NCBI RefSeq assembly: GCF_030915465.1
Contig: NZ_CP133267.1
Location: 2,944,501-3,008,500, forward strand
Source: Neobacillus sp. PS3-34
Lineage (GTDB): Bacteria; Bacillota; Bacilli; Bacillales; Cytobacillaceae
Reading direction: 5' to 3'
Length of the DNA stretch: 64,000 nt
A program made the translations under genes and the position numbers. The notes under the pieces are model-generated. The model saw only the letters and a list, made by a program, of their open reading frames with translations, did no database searches and was not told the DNA's origin. This document shows, one piece after another, positions 45,923 through 55,290 of the stretch (position 1 is its first letter; each line of letters opens with the position of its first letter).

Positions 45923-46816
45923 ATGATGAAACGTTTGCTGGATTGCACGGCCTCTGATTTTGAAAAAATGAATGGACAAGACTTAAAACAATCGATTCTC
46001 GCCTCAGAAGGCAGAACGATTCTAGCTGAGGTAATCGGGAGCTTTACACCATATTATCCAGCTGTAACAAATGCGGAAATGGCGTCGGCATTTGGAGCGG
46101 ACATGATTCTTTTAAATTTCTTTGATGTTTTTAATCCTGCCATGGAGGGACTCGCGCAAACCGAGCCGAATGAAATCGTAAGGTCTTTAAAAAAGCTGAC
46201 TGGACTTCCTGTTGGCCTAAACCTTGAGCCCGTTGATTTGCACGCAAAGCAGCTGGAATCGCTTCTTCAGCTTCCTGAGGGCAGATTGGCAACGGAGGCG
46301 TCACTGTATAAAGCGAAAGAATTGGGCTTTGATTTCGTTTGTTTGACTGGTAATCCCAAAACGGGCGTATCGAATTCTGAGATTACAAAAGCCATTCAAA
46401 AAGCGAGGCGGATATTTGGTGAAGAGGGTCTTATCATTGCAGGGAAAATGCATGGAGCTGGAGTAGCCGGTGAGACTGGAAGCAGTCTAATGAATGAAGA
46501 AGTTCTTCATTCTTTTGTCGAAGCAGGAGCAGATATCATTCTCATACCGTCACCAGGGACTGTTCCTGGTTTTACAATCGAAAAAACGGCAAAATTAGTA
46601 GACATTGTTCATGAAAAAGGAGCCCTTGCTATCCTTACCACCGGCACAAGCCAGGAAGGCGCTGATGAGGATACAATGAAGAGAATAGCACTAAACAGTA
46701 AAATGGCAGGAGCCGACTTATATCATATTGGTGATGCAGGTGTCGCGGGAATTGCGCTTCCTGAAAATATTACGGCTTATTCAATCGCAGTCAGGGGAAA
46801 AGGCATACCTATGTAA
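45923..46816 (+). CDS. Conserved PTS-associated protein, probable TIM-barrel fold, function unknown
   Basis: About 298 residues, soluble. I do not recognise an assigned function. Visible features suggest a (beta/alpha)8 barrel: ILAEVIGSFTPYYP, ADMILLNFFDVFNP, LPVGLNLEP, FDFVCLTGNPKTGVS, LIIAGKMHGAG, ADIILIPSPGTVPGFT and LYHIGDAGVAGI, spaced like barrel strands, the last ones resembling a phosphate-binding end. It resembles the DUF7916-type proteins encoded beside PTS genes, sometimes misnamed haloacid dehalogenases (no DxDxT motif here). ATG 45923 or 45926 follows GGAGGGG. Located 68 bp after nagE behind a terminator, so partial read-through would link them. An amino-sugar-phosphate role is only inferred. 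Confidence 0.7.
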   Translation: MMKRLLDCTASDFEKMNGQDLKQSILASEGRTILAEVIGSFTPYYPAVTNAEMASAFGADMILLNFFDVFNPAMEGLAQTEPNEIVRSLKKLTGLPVGLNLEPVDLHAKQLESLLQLPEGRLATEASLYKAKELGFDFVCLTGNPKTGVSNSEITKAIQKARRIFGEEGLIIAGKMHGAGVAGETGSSLMNEEVLHSFVEAGADIILIPSPGTVPGFTIEKTAKLVDIVHEKGALAILTTGTSQEGADEDTMKRIALNSKMAGADLYHIGDAGVAGIALPENITAYSIAVRGKGIPM

Positions 46817-46948
46817 GAATGGCCGCGTCTGTCTTAAGATAGTAGCCTTTGTTTAAACCCTGACAAAATAACTAGTATTGTTAAAAGGGAAATAATATGG
46901 TAAATTAAAAATACTGTGAAATGTACGTCTTACCAGGAGGTGGCCTTC

Positions 46949-47182
46949 ATGCATGCATTGATCGTAACATTATTAGTAATTGTAAGTATTGCACTTATTG
47001 TAGTTGTATTACTTCAATCTGGCAAAAGCGCAGGTTTATCCGGTGCGATTTCCGGGGGAGCAGAGCAATTATTTGGTAAACAAAAAGCTCGTGGGATTGA
47101 TTTAATCCTACATCGCATTACCGTTGTTTTATCCGTTTTGTTCTTTGTTCTGGCAATTGCCGTGGTATACTTCAAAATCTAA
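46949..47182 (+). CDS. secG: SecG, preprotein translocase subunit
   Basis: 77-residue membrane protein of the SecYEG channel, with two membrane helices ([20 protein letters not shown] and [19 protein letters not shown]) and the conserved loop [23 protein letters not shown] 46949 follows AGGAGG; an earlier in-frame ATG at 46916 lies before that RBS. Its neighbours yvaK-rnr-smpB-ssrA match B. subtilis. Confidence 0.95.
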   Translation: MHALIVTLLVIVSIALIVVVLLQSGKSAGLSGAISGGAEQLFGKQKARGIDLILHRITVVLSVLFFVLAIAVVYFKI

Positions 47183-47192
47183 TCGGAACGTC

Positions 47193-47218
47193 CAAACCTG
47201 GCTCGGCAGGGTTTTTTT
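47193..47218 (+). terminator. Terminator after secG
   Basis: AAACCTG/CAGGGTTT stem with one bulge, then seven T. Confidence 0.65.
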
Positions 47219-47275
47219 ATTGTTTAGAAAATTATAAAATTGAATGAAGTGGATAACTTCTACAAGTTGTATTAA

Positions 47276-47390
47276 TCTAGCTCCGGCGCCCAGCCCCTCG
47301 GGGTCATAAGCCAAATCACTCCAGAAATCGGGATTTCCTGCGTGATTCGTCTTATACCTGTCGGGGCTAACCAGGGCGCTTGCGCCTTTT
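47276..47390 (+). repeat. Dispersed intergenic repeat, family B, copy 2
   Basis: Starts TCTAGCTCCGGCGCC, contains TCATAAGCC, and ends GGGCGCTTGCGCCTTTT. Shares ends with 29892-29981 but has a different middle. It fills most of the 310-bp secG-yvaK gap. Confidence 0.6.
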
Positions 47391-47492
47391 GTTCTTGTTC
47401 TAAAACGTTTGAATAAGCCTTTTTTCTGGAATGTTAGAAGGGGCTTTGTTTAAACTAAAAGAAATGAAAGCAAATCAGAGGAGATTTTACAT

Positions 47493-48238
47493 ATGAGAAT
47501 TAAATTGCCTAAACCATTTACATTCGAAGGAGGAAAAAGGGCTGTGCTGCTCCTGCACGGCTTTACCGGAAATTCTGCCGATGTTCGGATGCTCGGCCGT
47601 TTCCTCGAAAAAAACGGATATACCTGCCATGCCCCGCACTATAAGGGACATGGTGTTCCTCCCGAGGAATTGGTTCATACCGGCGAGAGGATTGGTGGGA
47701 GGATGTTATGAATGGCTATGAATTTTTGAGAAATAACGGCCATGATGAAATTGCCGTAGCAGGGCTGTCGCTTGGCGGCGTATTTTCTCTTAAATTAGGT
47801 TACACTGTACCTGTAAAGGGTATTGTTCCGATGTGTGCCCCTATGCATATAAAAAGTGAAGAGGTAATGTATCAGGGAGTCCTTGACTATGCCCGTGAAT
47901 TTAAAAGGCAAGAAGGAAAATCGGCAGAGCAAATCGAAGAGGAAATGGAGAATTTCAAAAAAACTCCGATGGGAACGCTTAAGGCATTGCAGGGACTGAT
48001 CAGTGATGTCCGCGAGCATGTGGATATGATTTATGCCCCAACCTTCGTCGTCCAGGCGCGCCACGACCACATGATTAATACGGAGAGCGCCAATATTATT
48101 TATAATGAAGTGGAATCGGATGTTAAAGAGCTTAAATGGTATGAGGAATCAGGGCATGTCATCACACTGGATAAAGAGCGCGAGCAGCTTCATGAGGATG
48201 TTTATGCGTTTTTAGAAAGGCTTGACTGGAAAGACTGA
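47493..48238 (+). CDS. yvaK: YvaK-like carboxylesterase, alpha/beta hydrolase (frameshift near 47684)
   Basis: Cytosolic monoacylglycerol-lipase-like esterase (Est30 type). Visible: [19 protein letters not shown] with the oxyanion HG, the nucleophile elbow [14 protein letters not shown], the acid in [14 protein letters not shown], and the catalytic His in [12 protein letters not shown]. The break at about 47684 changes the conserved HTGPEDWWEDV to HTGERIGG; the original must have been ACCGGCCCGGAG, another GGCCC site. About 248 residues after repair. Natural substrate unknown; conserved upstream of rnr. Confidence 0.92.
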
Positions 48239-48292
48239 TAATAAAAGATTTTTTATAAGCTTGAAAGAAGACCCTATAAGGGAGGAATTAGT

Positions 48293-50698
48293 TTGGAAGA
48301 TAGTATTCAACAGCATGTTGATAAGCTTTTGCAATATATGAGGGATGAAGCCTATAAGCCGCTGACGGTTCAGGAGCTTGAAGAAGCATTTGGAATAAAA
48401 GACTCAGCCGACTTTAAGGAATTCGTCAAGGCGCTCGTTCAGATGGAAGAGAAAGGCCTTGTTGTGCGCACTCGCAGTAACCGCTATGGCCTGCCTCAAA
48501 AGATGAATTTGATTCGAGGGAAGCTGGCAGGGCACGCAAAAGGCTTTGCATTCGTCATTCCGGATGAACCCGGAATGGATGATATTTTTATCCCTCCGAA
48601 TGAAACAAATAATGCGATGCATGGTGATATTGTTTTAGCGCGAATTTCATCGGAAGCCTCTGGCCAGCGCCGTGAAGGAAGCATTGTGCGCATTCTGGAG
48701 CGGGGTATCCAGCAGATTGTTGGAACCTATGTTGAAAGCAAGAGCTTTGGCTTTGTCATCCCTGATGATAAAAAATTCGCGAGTGATGTTTTTATCCCTA
48801 AAGCTGCATCCAAAGGGGCAGTTGAGGGCCATAAAGTGGTCGTGAAATTAACAACTTACCCGGAAGGCAGAAAGAGTGCCGAGGGTGAGGTAATTGAAGT
48901 TCTTGGGCATAAGAATGATCCGGGTGTCGATATCCTTTCTGTGATCCATAAGCATGGACTGCCGATGGCTTTCCCTGAGGATGTTTTGGAACAGGCAAAT
49001 GAAACACCTGACGAAATTGATGAGAGCGAAATCGCCAATCGACGCGATTTACGGAATCAAACGATTGTAACAATCGACGGTGCCGATGCAAAGGATTTAG
49101 ATGACGCGGTTACGGTTACAAAGCTGGATAATGGTAACTACAAGCTTGGAGTACATATCGCGGACGTCAGCTATTATGTCCATGAAGGTTCCCCAATTGA
49201 CCGTGAAGCAGAAGAGCGGGCGACAAGCGTTTATTTGGTTGACAGGGTTATTCCGATGATCCCTCATAGGCTGTCAAACGGCATCTGTTCTCTCAATCCA
49301 AAGGTTAACCGTCTGACGCTTTCCTGTGAGATGGAAATAACCCCGGATGGAACGGTTGAGAATCATGAGATTTTTCAGAGTGTGATCAAAACGACTGAGC
49401 GTATGACGTATGGTGATGTCAATAAAATCCTTGTGGACAAGGACGAAGAGACACGCAATAGATATGAACCGTTAGTGCCGATGTTTGAATTGATGGAGGA
49501 GCTTGCTTCTGTTCTTCGTGAAAAAAGAATGAAGCGCGGCGCCATCGACTTTGATTTTAAAGAATCAAAGGTGCTCGTTGATGAAGAAGGTAAGCCGACT
49601 GAAGTCGTCGTGCGCGAACGTTCCGTAGCGGAGCGGCTGATTGAGGAGTTCATGCTCGCAGCAAACGAAACGGTAGCCGAGCATTTCCACTGGATGGATG
49701 TACCGTTCATTTACCGTATCCACGAAGATCCGAAGGAAGATAAGCTGCGCCGGTTCTTCGAATTCATTACGAATTTTGGTTACATTGTCAAAGGAACAGC
49801 GAACGATGTCCATCCGAGAGCACTGCAGGAAATTATTGAAGAAGTCCAGGGCAAGCCGGAGGAAATGGTCGTTTCGACTGTCATGCTCCGTTCGATGCAG
49901 CAGGCAAAATATGACCCTGAGAGTCTCGGGCATTTCGGATTATCAACGGAATTCTATACGCATTTTACATCTCCAATCCGACGTTATCCCGATTCAATTG
50001 TCCACCGCTTAATCCGGACATATTTAATTGAAGGGAAGCTAGACCAAACAACACGGGAAAAATGGAACGCGCGTCTGCCAGAAATCGCCCAGCATTCTTC
50101 TAAAATGGAACGCCGGGCAGTCGATGCCGAGCGAGAAACGGATGAGCTTAAAAAGGCGGAATATATGGAGGATAAGGTTGGCGAGGAGTATGACGGCATT
50201 ATCAGCTCCGTTACCAACTTTGGAATGTTTGTCGAACTGCCGAACACAATCGAAGGCTTAGTCCATGTAAGCTACTTGACGGATGACTATTACCGCTTTG
50301 ACGAACGCCATTTTGCTATGATTGGCGAACGAACAGGAAATGTATTCCGCATCGGTGATGAAATCACAGTTCGTGTCGTAAAAGTAAATAAAGAAGAGCG
50401 GTCCATCGACTTTGAAATCGTCGGCATGAAGGGAACACGTCGTGAACGTTCTGAAACTACTAGGGTGTTTAAGACAGGCAGTGACGTTAAAAAGCCGCGC
50501 CGGAGCAAACAGGAAGAAGGCCGAGGCGGTAAGCCAGGTGACGGACGCAGGAAACCGGAAGAAGGTCGAGGCGGAAGACCTGGCGGCGAACGCGGAAAAT
50601 CGTCAGATGCCGATGGAAAACCAAAAGCGAAAAAGAAACGAAAGTTTTATGAAAACGTGCCGGTAAATAAAAGCACGAAGCGAAAAAAGAAACGCTGA
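48293..50698 (+). CDS. rnr: Ribonuclease R
   Basis: Processive 3'-5' exoribonuclease (RNase II/RNB family) degrading structured RNA and tmRNA-tagged mRNAs. 801 residues, intact. N-terminal helix-turn-helix and cold-shock domains ([39 protein letters not shown] in parts), the RNB core with [14 protein letters not shown] (metal Asp residues), an S1 domain ([18 protein letters not shown]), and a Lys/Arg-rich tail from about residue 735. TTG 48293 follows GGGAGG. Conserved with smpB and ssrA, whose pathway it serves. Confidence 0.97.
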   Translation: MEDSIQQHVDKLLQYMRDEAYKPLTVQELEEAFGIKDSADFKEFVKALVQMEEKGLVVRTRSNRYGLPQKMNLIRGKLAGHAKGFAFVIPDEPGMDDIFIPPNETNNAMHGDIVLARISSEASGQRREGSIVRILERGIQQIVGTYVESKSFGFVIPDDKKFASDVFIPKAASKGAVEGHKVVVKLTTYPEGRKSAEGEVIEVLGHKNDPGVDILSVIHKHGLPMAFPEDVLEQANETPDEIDESEIANRRDLRNQTIVTIDGADAKDLDDAVTVTKLDNGNYKLGVHIADVSYYVHEGSPIDREAEERATSVYLVDRVIPMIPHRLSNGICSLNPKVNRLTLSCEMEITPDGTVENHEIFQSVIKTTERMTYGDVNKILVDKDEETRNRYEPLVPMFELMEELASVLREKRMKRGAIDFDFKESKVLVDEEGKPTEVVVRERSVAERLIEEFMLAANETVAEHFHWMDVPFIYRIHEDPKEDKLRRFFEFITNFGYIVKGTANDVHPRALQEIIEEVQGKPEEMVVSTVMLRSMQQAKYDPESLGHFGLSTEFYTHFTSPIRRYPDSIVHRLIRTYLIEGKLDQTTREKWNARLPEIAQHSSKMERRAVDAERETDELKKAEYMEDKVGEEYDGIISSVTNFGMFVELPNTIEGLVHVSYLTDDYYRFDERHFAMIGERTGNVFRIGDEITVRVVKVNKEERSIDFEIVGMKGTRRERSETTRVFKTGSDVKKPRRSKQEEGRGGKPGDGRRKPEEGRGGRPGGERGKSSDADGKPKAKKKRKFYENVPVNKSTKRKKKR

Positions 50699-50790
50699 GT
50701 CAAGTGAAGAGAGGGCCGATGCGGCTCTCTCCTTCGTTGTAGGAGAGAGAGGAATCTGCTACAATTAAGGCAATGTAAGGGGGAAGAAAT

Positions 50791-51258
50791 ATGCCTAAAG
50801 GTATGGGTAAGGTCCTGGCGCAAAACAAAAAAGCGTACCATGACTATTTTATAGAAGAAACATATGAAGCCGGCATCGTTCTTCAGGGAACGGAAATTAA
50901 AGCCATTCGCGCTGGCCGCATCAATATGAAGGATTCATATGCTAGAATCCAGAACAATGAAATCTTTTTATACAGCATGCATGTCAGTCCATATGAACAG
51001 GGGAACCGTTATAATCATGACCCGCTAAGGACAAGGAAGCTCCTGCTGCACGGCCGTGAAATCGCGAAGCTCCTAGGAGAAACAAAACAAGCGGGGTATG
51101 CACTCGTTCCGTTAAAGCTTTATTTAAAGAATGGGTTCGCCAAAGTTTTACTTGGACTTGCAAAGGGTAAAAAGAATTATGACAAGCGTGAAGATCTGAA
51201 GCAGAAAGAAGCAAAGCGCGATATTGAGCGTGCCTTCCGCGATCGTCAGAAGATGTAG
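50791..51258 (+). CDS. smpB: SmpB, tmRNA-binding protein
   Basis: 155-residue OB-fold protein that binds the tRNA-like domain of tmRNA and enters the ribosomal decoding centre. Visible: [59 protein letters not shown], and the basic tail [18 protein letters not shown]. Intact. GGGGGAAG before ATG 50791. The gap from rnr has a hairpin (about 50709-50735) without a T run, so read-through from rnr is likely. Confidence 0.98.
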   Translation: MPKGMGKVLAQNKKAYHDYFIEETYEAGIVLQGTEIKAIRAGRINMKDSYARIQNNEIFLYSMHVSPYEQGNRYNHDPLRTRKLLLHGREIAKLLGETKQAGYALVPLKLYLKNGFAKVLLGLAKGKKNYDKREDLKQKEAKRDIERAFRDRQKM

Positions 51259-51299
51259 TCAGTAAAAGTTGCAGGTATTTTGTTTACAAATACTTACAA

Positions 51300-51327
51300 T
51301 TGATATTTGCTGTAGTTGTGATATAAT
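51300..51327 (+). promoter_or_regulatory. ssrA promoter
   Basis: TTGATA (51300-51305), 16-bp spacer, TATAAT (51322-51327) with a TG extension. It implies a precursor about 95 nt longer than the mature 5' end, to be cut by RNase P. Confidence 0.75.
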
Positions 51328-51428
51328 AATTTATGTCGCAGGAATGCGGCAACGACTTAATGCTCAGCTAAGCTGAGATTCCTAACGTCAAGCTTGCGAT
51401 AAGCAGCTGGCCCGGATTATTTTATCAT

Positions 51429-51787
51429 GGGGACGCTACGGATTCGACAGGGGTAGTTCGAGCTTAGGTTGCGAGTCGAGGGGATCGGCCTTGTTAAAAC
51501 GTCAACGCCTATAACTGGCAAAACTAACAACAACTTCGCTTTCGCAGCTTAATACTGCATAGCGGTTCGCCCCTCCATCGCCTATGTGGTAGGGTAGCGG
51601 ACTCACTCTAAGTAGGCTACGCCGGAGTCCACCGCCTGAGGACGAAGGAAGAGAACAACCAGGCTAGCTGGCCTGCCGCCTGTCGGCAGGCAAATGGACC
51701 AGCGAAGCGCGAATATGTCGACTACACTCGTAGAAGCTTAAGTGGCGATATTTCTGGACGTGGGTTCGATTCCCACCGTCTCCACCA
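51429..51787 (+). ncRNA. ssrA: tmRNA
   Basis: Transfer-messenger RNA, about 359 nt. The 5' end GGGGACGCTACGGATTCGAC pairs with the 3' end CGTCTCCACCA; the T arm GTGGGTTCGATTCCCAC is clear. The tag reading frame 51517-51552 encodes GKTNNNFAFAA-stop, so tagged proteins end in (A)GKTNNNFAFAA, a ClpXP-type degron. The rest forms the pseudoknots. Encoded CCA at 51785-51787. Directly downstream of smpB as in Bacillus. Confidence 0.97.
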
Positions 51788-51808
51788 AATACATATTTGG
51801 TGGTTTTT
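51782..51808 (+). terminator. ssrA terminator overlapping the encoded CCA
   Basis: Perfect 10-bp stem CCACCAAATA/TATTTGGTGG with a 2-nt central CA, then TTTTTATTTT. The left arm contains the mature 3' end. Confidence 0.75.
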
Positions 51809-51826
51809 ATTTTGTTTTTGTTAATT

Positions 51827-51868
51827 AAAGCATGAGTCTTCCGTTTTGGAAGGCTTATGCTTTTTTTT
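51827..51868. terminator. Second hairpin terminator downstream of ssrA
   Basis: AAAGCATGAGTCTTCC pairs with GGAAGGCTTATGCTTT, followed by T. Probable back-up or bidirectional terminator. Confidence 0.75.
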
Positions 51869-52060
51869 ATTTTAGGCAAACTTATGCTTTATTACATCCA
51901 TTTGATTGATTTAAAGAATGACTTTTCCGGTTTAGGAACGATATGCCAATAAACTTTAGGCAATCTGGCCATATTGTTAAAGCTGACTATGGACTATAAA
52001 TAGATGCGGTTTCATACTACTTATCTTGAACCATAACACTTCATCCAGGTATTATGGCTA
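51869..52060. other. Non-coding stretch between ssrA and the 52-bp array
   Basis: AT-rich. I see no gene, promoter or copy of the ssrA 3' end that would mark an island attachment site. Confidence 0.4.
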
Positions 52061-52895
52061 GAACTTGAATGCAGGTCTCAATCGGATAGGGCAGGGCGGA
52101 AAAAGTGTGATCGAGTCTGAATAGAGGCCTTATTCGGACAGGGGAAGGAGAAAAAAGAGTGATTGAGTCTGAATAGTGGTTATATTCGGACAGGGGAAGG
52201 CAAAAAAAGAGTGATCGAGTCTGAATAGAGGTATCATTCTGACAGGAAAAGGTGAAAAAAGAGTGATTGTGTCTGAATAGAGGTCGTATTCGGACAGGGG
52301 AAGGCAAAAAAAGAGAGATCGAGTCTGAATAGAGGTATCATTCGGACAGGGCAAGGCAAAAAAAGAGTGATCGAGTCTGAATAGAGGTCTCATTCGGACA
52401 GGGGAAGGTGAAAAAAGAGTGATTGAGTCTGAATAGAGGCCTCATTCGGACAGGAAAAGGTGAAAAAAGAGTGATCGAGTCTGAATAGAGGTCTCATTCG
52501 GACAGGAAAAGGTGAAAAAAGAGTGATTGAGTCTGAATAGAGGTCGTATTCGGACAGGGGAAGGTGAAAAAAGAGTAATCGAGTCTGAATAGAGGCCTCA
52601 TTCGGACAGGAAAAGGTGAAAAAAGAGTGATCGAGTCTGAATAGAGGTCTCATTCGGACAGGAAAAGGTGAAAAAAGAGTGATTGAGTCTGAATAGAGGT
52701 CTTATTCGGACAGGATAAAGAGAAAAAAGAGTGATCGAGTCTGAATAGAGGCCTTATTCGGACAGGGGAAGGAGAAAAAAGAGTGATTGAGTCTGAATAG
52801 AGGTCTCATTCGGACAGGGCAAGGTGAAAAAGAGTGATCGAGTCTGAATAGAATTCTCATTCGGTCAGGACATTGCATCGAAAGCCAGTCTGAAT
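52061..52895. repeat. 52-bp tandem repeat array, about 16 units, each able to form a hairpin
   Basis: The anchor GAGTCTGAATAGAGG recurs at 52113, 52165, 52217 (variant GTGTCT at 52269), 52321 and so on every 52 bp to 52789, then 52840 (a 51-bp step), with a degenerate unit at about 52061. Every unit contains GTCTGAAT, a 9-nt loop and ATTCGGAC, an 8-bp stem with one G-T pair, followed by CAGG, a purine tract and AAAAAAGAGTGATCGA. Units differ by a few bases (GGTCTC, GGCCTC, GGTCGT in the loop). 52 is not a multiple of 3, and open frames on either strand are by-products. No spacers, so not a CRISPR array. Confidence 0.9.
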
Positions 52896-52952
52896 GGACC
52901 AGATTTTGAGATGTTGGCAAAATATTTCAAGTCAAAAAAGGCAAAAATCTAT

Positions 52953-53861
52953 TTATTTATAATAGGTATCTCTTGTATTCCCAAATGCGGTATAGTTTTT
53001 CTTTAAAATCCTGCAAAATGTCCTTTTATTTAAATCCACCTTGCACCACTCATAGATGTTTTGGGTAGTAATCTTTCGATCAGGAAAAAGCAGTTTAAAC
53101 TCCTTCACATTCCGCAAAATAGCTAGTTTGATCTTTTCGTGTCTTCCACACTTCCCGCATACAAAGTCATTATTTTTTATAGAAAGCTGAAAGGAATTAC
53201 AAGTTTTACAATAAATCCCCTTTTGCAGTTGGTCATAATTATATTCAGGGAATACCGTAAATGGATTTTTAGTTTGATGTAATGAAATTAATTTTTGTGC
53301 TAGTTTCTTGTGCCCATCATTCAACTTAGACTGTGTTTTGTTTAAATTATTTAAAAATCGAGTTACTTGGGTGGGTAAAATAATCGGTTGGTTCATTGGG
53401 GATTGATATAAGGTGAATTCATGGTTAATAAAGATAACGGAGGATTCAACAAGGTGATTTTGTTTGAGGTTTTGGAGTAGTTGGCGGAATAGAGTCCCAC
53501 TCCTTTTTAACTGGTCTACAGGATTCTTATATTCGCGGCCAGTTGCCACGGCATAAAGTTTGTCCGATTCTAAGTAACAATCACCTTCAAAATTTTTTAT
53601 ATCGAAAAGGTGAATAACTCCCTGTGAAATAATCAAAGAATCAATTTGAACATAAGAGTTGTTTACTTCAAGCAACAAGTCATTTATTATATACCTTTCT
53701 TCTTGAAGGGTTTCTGCCAGCAGGTCAAATTTCATCTCCCCTTCATAGCCTTTTTCAAGGTTTAAATAGTGAAACTTTTCCTTTTCAGTTAACTCCATTC
53801 GCGCGTTTAAATAGCGCATAGCCATTAATTCATCCGATTCAGATCGGCCTTTAAGTAACAT
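52953..53861 (-). CDS. NERD-domain protein with C-terminal zinc ribbon
   Basis: 302-residue soluble protein. The nuclease-related NERD domain (about residues 35-160) shows YEGEMKFDLL, LEVNNSYVQIDSLII and VIHLFDIKNFEGDCYLE, that is the D...xK core of PD-(D/E)xK-like folds. Near residue 220 a zinc ribbon YCKTCNSF...FVCGKCGRH is visible, followed by a basic tail. DNA or RNA processing is suggested by family; no target is known. AGGAAGTG precedes the start. It is alone, points toward the 52-bp array, and has lower GC and more Asn/Lys than the housekeeping genes, hinting at later acquisition. Confidence 0.82.
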   Translation of the reverse strand: MLLKGRSESDELMAMRYLNARMELTEKEKFHYLNLEKGYEGEMKFDLLAETLQEERYIINDLLLEVNNSYVQIDSLIISQGVIHLFDIKNFEGDCYLESDKLYAVATGREYKNPVDQLKRSGTLFRQLLQNLKQNHLVESSVIFINHEFTLYQSPMNQPIILPTQVTRFLNNLNKTQSKLNDGHKKLAQKLISLHQTKNPFTVFPEYNYDQLQKGIYCKTCNSFQLSIKNNDFVCGKCGRHEKIKLAILRNVKEFKLLFPDRKITTQNIYEWCKVDLNKRTFCRILKKNYTAFGNTRDTYYK

Positions 53862-54250
53862 AAGCCACTTCCTTTCTTACTCTCTAATTTCATTTTATAA
53901 AAAAAAATCAAGATACCATTCGAGGAATATGAATATTCTGTTAACATTTTAACAAGCTTTGGTTTTATTTTAGTTTGCTTATTAGTAGGAAAATCATTAT
54001 TAATATTAACCACAGGTGTAATTGGTGTGGTGAACCGAATCATAAGTAAAAGTGGTTTTTTAAGAGGAAATAGGAATAATTAATTCTCTTTCTTAAATAC
54101 ATAGAATAGGAGGAATTGGATTAGTTCTATCGTAGTTAATGAAGAAAAATGAAAATTAATTTAATTTGTTTGAAAAAGCTATTTTAATTCCCATAAATTA
54201 AAACTGAAAATGGATACAAAAATTACTTACAGAAGAATCAGAATAGTTAT
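53862..54250. other. AT-rich intergenic region upstream of the ABC exporter
   Basis: No convincing gene. A stretch at about 53901-54083 on the + strand stays open for some 57 codons with one hydrophobic segment but has no start codon. Confidence 0.4.
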
Positions 54251-54280
54251 TGACACTAAATCTACTAAAATGGTAATATT
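54251..54280 (+). promoter_or_regulatory. Promoter of the ABC exporter operon
   Basis: TTGACA (54251-54256), 18-bp spacer, TAATAT (54275-54280), about 34 bp before the start codon. Confidence 0.65.
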
Positions 54281-54313
54281 TCCTTCTGACTCAAAATGAC
54301 AGGAGGGGATTAT

Positions 54314-55290
54314 TTGATTAAAATTGAAGGCTTAAGCAAGTCGTTTCAGATTGCGAAACGTGCAAGCGGTTTGCGTCAATCCGTAAAAGCGCTTTTTCAT
54401 CGCGAATATACAACAGTAAAAGCGCTCAATGACATTTCTTTTTCTATTGAACCGGGAGAAATTGTTGGTTATATCGGCCCGAATGGTGCAGGTAAATCAA
54501 CGACCATCAAAGTGATGAGCGGGATATTGGTTCCGGATGAAGGAACCTGTAACATTATGGGGTACACACCGTGGAAGGATCGGGTCCGTTACGTAAAAAA
54601 GATTGGCGTGGTTTTCGGGCAGCGTTCACAGCTGTGGTGGGACGTGCCGGTGATCGATTCGTTCGAGCTGCTAAGAGATATTTATAAAATTCCTGAATCA
54701 GAATATAAAAGAAATATTGACCTCCTTGTTGAAACACTCGACCTCCAGAGCATCATCCATTCACCCGTACGCCAATTAAGTCTCGGACAGCGAATGCGCT
54801 GTGAAATAGCCGCTTCACTAATACACAGCCCGGAAATCCTATTTTTAGATGAACCTACGATCGGCCTTGATGCCGTTTCAAAAATCGCCGTGCGCCAATT
54901 TATCAAGACGATTAACAAAGAAAAAGGGGTCACCGTCATCCTGACAACGCACGATATGTATGATATCGAGGCCTGGCTGACAGAGTAATCTTAATCGGCA
55001 AGGGAAGCTTGCTGTTTGATGGCAGACTTAATGAATTGCGCAGCAGGTTTGGAAAGCATAAAACCATAACGGCGGATTACTTTGAAAATCATCATCCCAT
55101 ACATATTCCCGGCACTTCTGTTCTTTCATGGACACCAGAACGAGCGGTTTTAAATGTTGATACAGAGCAAGTCATGATTTCTGATGTTATTACACAATTG
55201 TCGGGCAGTCTTGAATTGATTGATGTCTCGATTGAAGGGCAGCCGATTGAGGAAGTCGTTGTTCAGCTTTATAAGGAGTACCAAATATGA
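54314..55290 (+). CDS. ABC transporter ATP-binding protein, COG4586 type (frameshift near 54970)
   Basis: ATPase of an ABC-2-type exporter of unknown substrate. Visible: Walker A GYIGPNGAGKSTTIKVMSG, a Q-loop region (VFGQRSQLWWDVP), signature LSLGQRMRCEIAASL, Walker B EILFLDEPTIGLD and the H-loop TTHDMYDIEA. At 54970-54973 the frame breaks in GGCC; one C restores EALADRVILIGKGSLLFDG and the C-terminal domain to 55290. TTG 54314 is preferred, 5 nt after AGGAGGGG, over the ATG at 54296 that lies before the RBS. The long insertion after the first strands (FHREYTTVKALNDI) is typical of this subgroup. Overlaps the first permease gene by 4 bp. Confidence 0.9.

Noticed and set aside
51429..51879. 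Island attachment site at the ssrA 3' end
   Set aside because: No second copy of the tmRNA 3' sequence and no integrase gene in the window.
52061..52895. CRISPR-like array
   Set aside because: Whole 52-bp units repeat without unique spacers, and no cas genes are present; it is a direct tandem array.
52041..52920. Several minus-strand reading frames coding for repeated FFxLPLSEYD/IQTRSLFF-type peptides
   Set aside because: They arise because the 52-bp repeat keeps frames open over three units (156 bp). No RBS, and the same pattern appears in shifted frames.
53901..54083. Open stretch of about 57 codons with a hydrophobic segment (GFILVCLLVGKSLLIL) on the + strand
   Set aside because: Begins at a stop codon and contains no ATG, GTG or TTG in a position with an RBS. 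It could be a gene remnant but cannot be supported.
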